Positions 63,395 to 64,000 of a DNA stretch of 64,000 nucleotides are shown piece by piece. Position 1 is the first letter of the stretch. The number at the start of each line of letters is the position of its first letter. The notes under the pieces are model-generated. The model did not search any database. It saw nothing but the letters and a program-made list of their open reading frames with translations, and was not told the origin of the DNA. The DNA is from Diphasiastrum complanatum (taxonomy: Eukaryota; Streptophyta; Lycopodiopsida; Lycopodiales; Lycopodiaceae), in contig CM055095.1 of the NCBI GenBank assembly GCA_029204225.1, forward strand, positions 35,117,078 through 35,181,077, read 5' to 3'. A program made the position numbers and the translations under genes.

Positions 63395-63791
63395 CTATGC
63401 CAATTTCTCATATTGCAACATATTTGGATGGATATTAGCTTGCATTAGACATCTTGTTTTGGCATGAATAGGATTAAAATTGCATTTTAGGATTAGATTG
63501 AGAGTGATTTTGTTTGATTTGAATGGATCTTCTTGTTTAAGATCCAATCTGATTGTTGAGTCAGGGAAGCTATTCAGATCACAATTTTTAAGATCCATTT
63601 GGATCTGAGAAATCAGGAAAAACAACAAAAATTTGTCATTTTTGCCAGATTTGAAAAATCATCATCATATCTGATAACTTTTTATCCTCTTATAGGAAAC
63701 CTTCGTTGAGTTGCAACTCATAGAAGCTTCAGATTGAAGGACGAAGGTTAATTCCTAGCAGATTTGCAAAAACATCAGAAAAACCATCCAA
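63395..63791 (+). other. Leader of a following gypsy element
   Basis: Non-coding sequence between the PBS and the ATG at 63792. Confidence 0.5.
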
Positions 63792-64000
63792 ATGGCTGGG
63801 GGAGAACACACACATGCTGTTTTTCAGCACACTAGTGGAGGGGAGTTAGCTTTGCAACATGAAAGGTTTGAGGTTTCTATTTTCTTACCATCTCTACCTG
63901 ATGCAAACCACTTCCACAGGGGGAGTCAAATATTTTCTAACATCAACGGCTTTCTGCTCATCGAATTTACCTCCACCGTCGAAAATGGTGCAGGGATGGT
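63792..64000 (+). CDS. Start of an ORF after the LTR, probably gag, cut by window end
   Basis: ATG 63792 opens a frame that stays open to the window end (69 codons): MAGGEHTHAVFQHTSGGELA, then FEVSIFLPSLPDANHFHRGS. It is placed where gag should begin after the PBS and leader. No similarity to the other gags here is visible. Confidence 0.4.
   Translation, partial: MAGGEHTHAVFQHTSGGELALQHERFEVSIFLPSLPDANHFHRGSQIFSNINGFLLIEFTSTVENGAGM

Overview
This is a stretch of plant nuclear DNA, most likely from a species with a large, repeat-swollen genome. A gymnosperm is my best guess, but the sequence does not prove it. The evidence is plant-type telomere motifs (CCCTAAA), plant Ty3/gypsy chromoviruses and Ty1/copia elements with initiator-Met primer-binding sites, a DUF659-type hAT transposase relic, and one real host gene with plant introns.

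The host gene is an ERD6-like monosaccharide transporter (MFS sugar porter) on the minus strand. I rebuilt eleven consecutive exons by matching reading frame, GT/AG borders and family motifs. They run from an ATG at 50891 down to 5746, and the gene continues beyond the left edge. The 973 coding bases cover about the first 324 of a usual ~490 residues and are spread over 45.1 kb. Most introns are 139-635 bp. Intron 3 (3.6 kb), intron 4 (19.7 kb), intron 7 (18.3 kb) and intron 11 (more than 5.7 kb) are filled with nested mobile elements. Nearly everything between 1 and 50 kb is therefore intron.

Layout, left to right. 1-3045: decayed gypsy pol with its 3' LTR. 3046-5460: minus-strand copia relic. 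5746-7057: exons 11 to 8. 7957-22869 (intron 7): two gypsy LTR types (A and B), a GC-rich hAT relic, a LINE endonuclease fragment, and a mosaic of gag/PR/RT/RH/INT/chromodomain pieces. 23124-24485: another gypsy pol piece. 25369-26435: exons 7 to 5. 26678-45963 (intron 4): a minus-strand gypsy split by a plus-strand one, then a gypsy relative whose polymerase region is replaced by an unknown reading frame (called module X here). A young copia element with an exact 5-bp target duplication sits inside module X. 46162-50891: exons 4 to 1, with another LTR and a possible diverged module X in intron 3. 50892-51320: 5' leader and promoter. 51.7-57 kb: hairpin repeats, microsatellites, LTR pieces, a 42-base poly-C run and one possible small secreted-peptide gene. 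57.1-64 kb: gypsy elements with an Asp-type primer-binding site, gag, zinc knuckles, protease and a minus-strand reading frame.

The main candidates for something undescribed are: (1) the gag - module X - chromodomain element at 36.8-46 kb; (2) a duplicated 5' splice site in the transporter gene whose distal use would give an immediate premature stop; (3) the inverted LTR-end/PBS junction in the young copia, whose nonsense codons all fit C-to-T changes; (4) a 92-bp near-perfect palindrome carrying a PBS-like core; and (5) the minus-strand ORF beside the Asp-type gypsy LTR.
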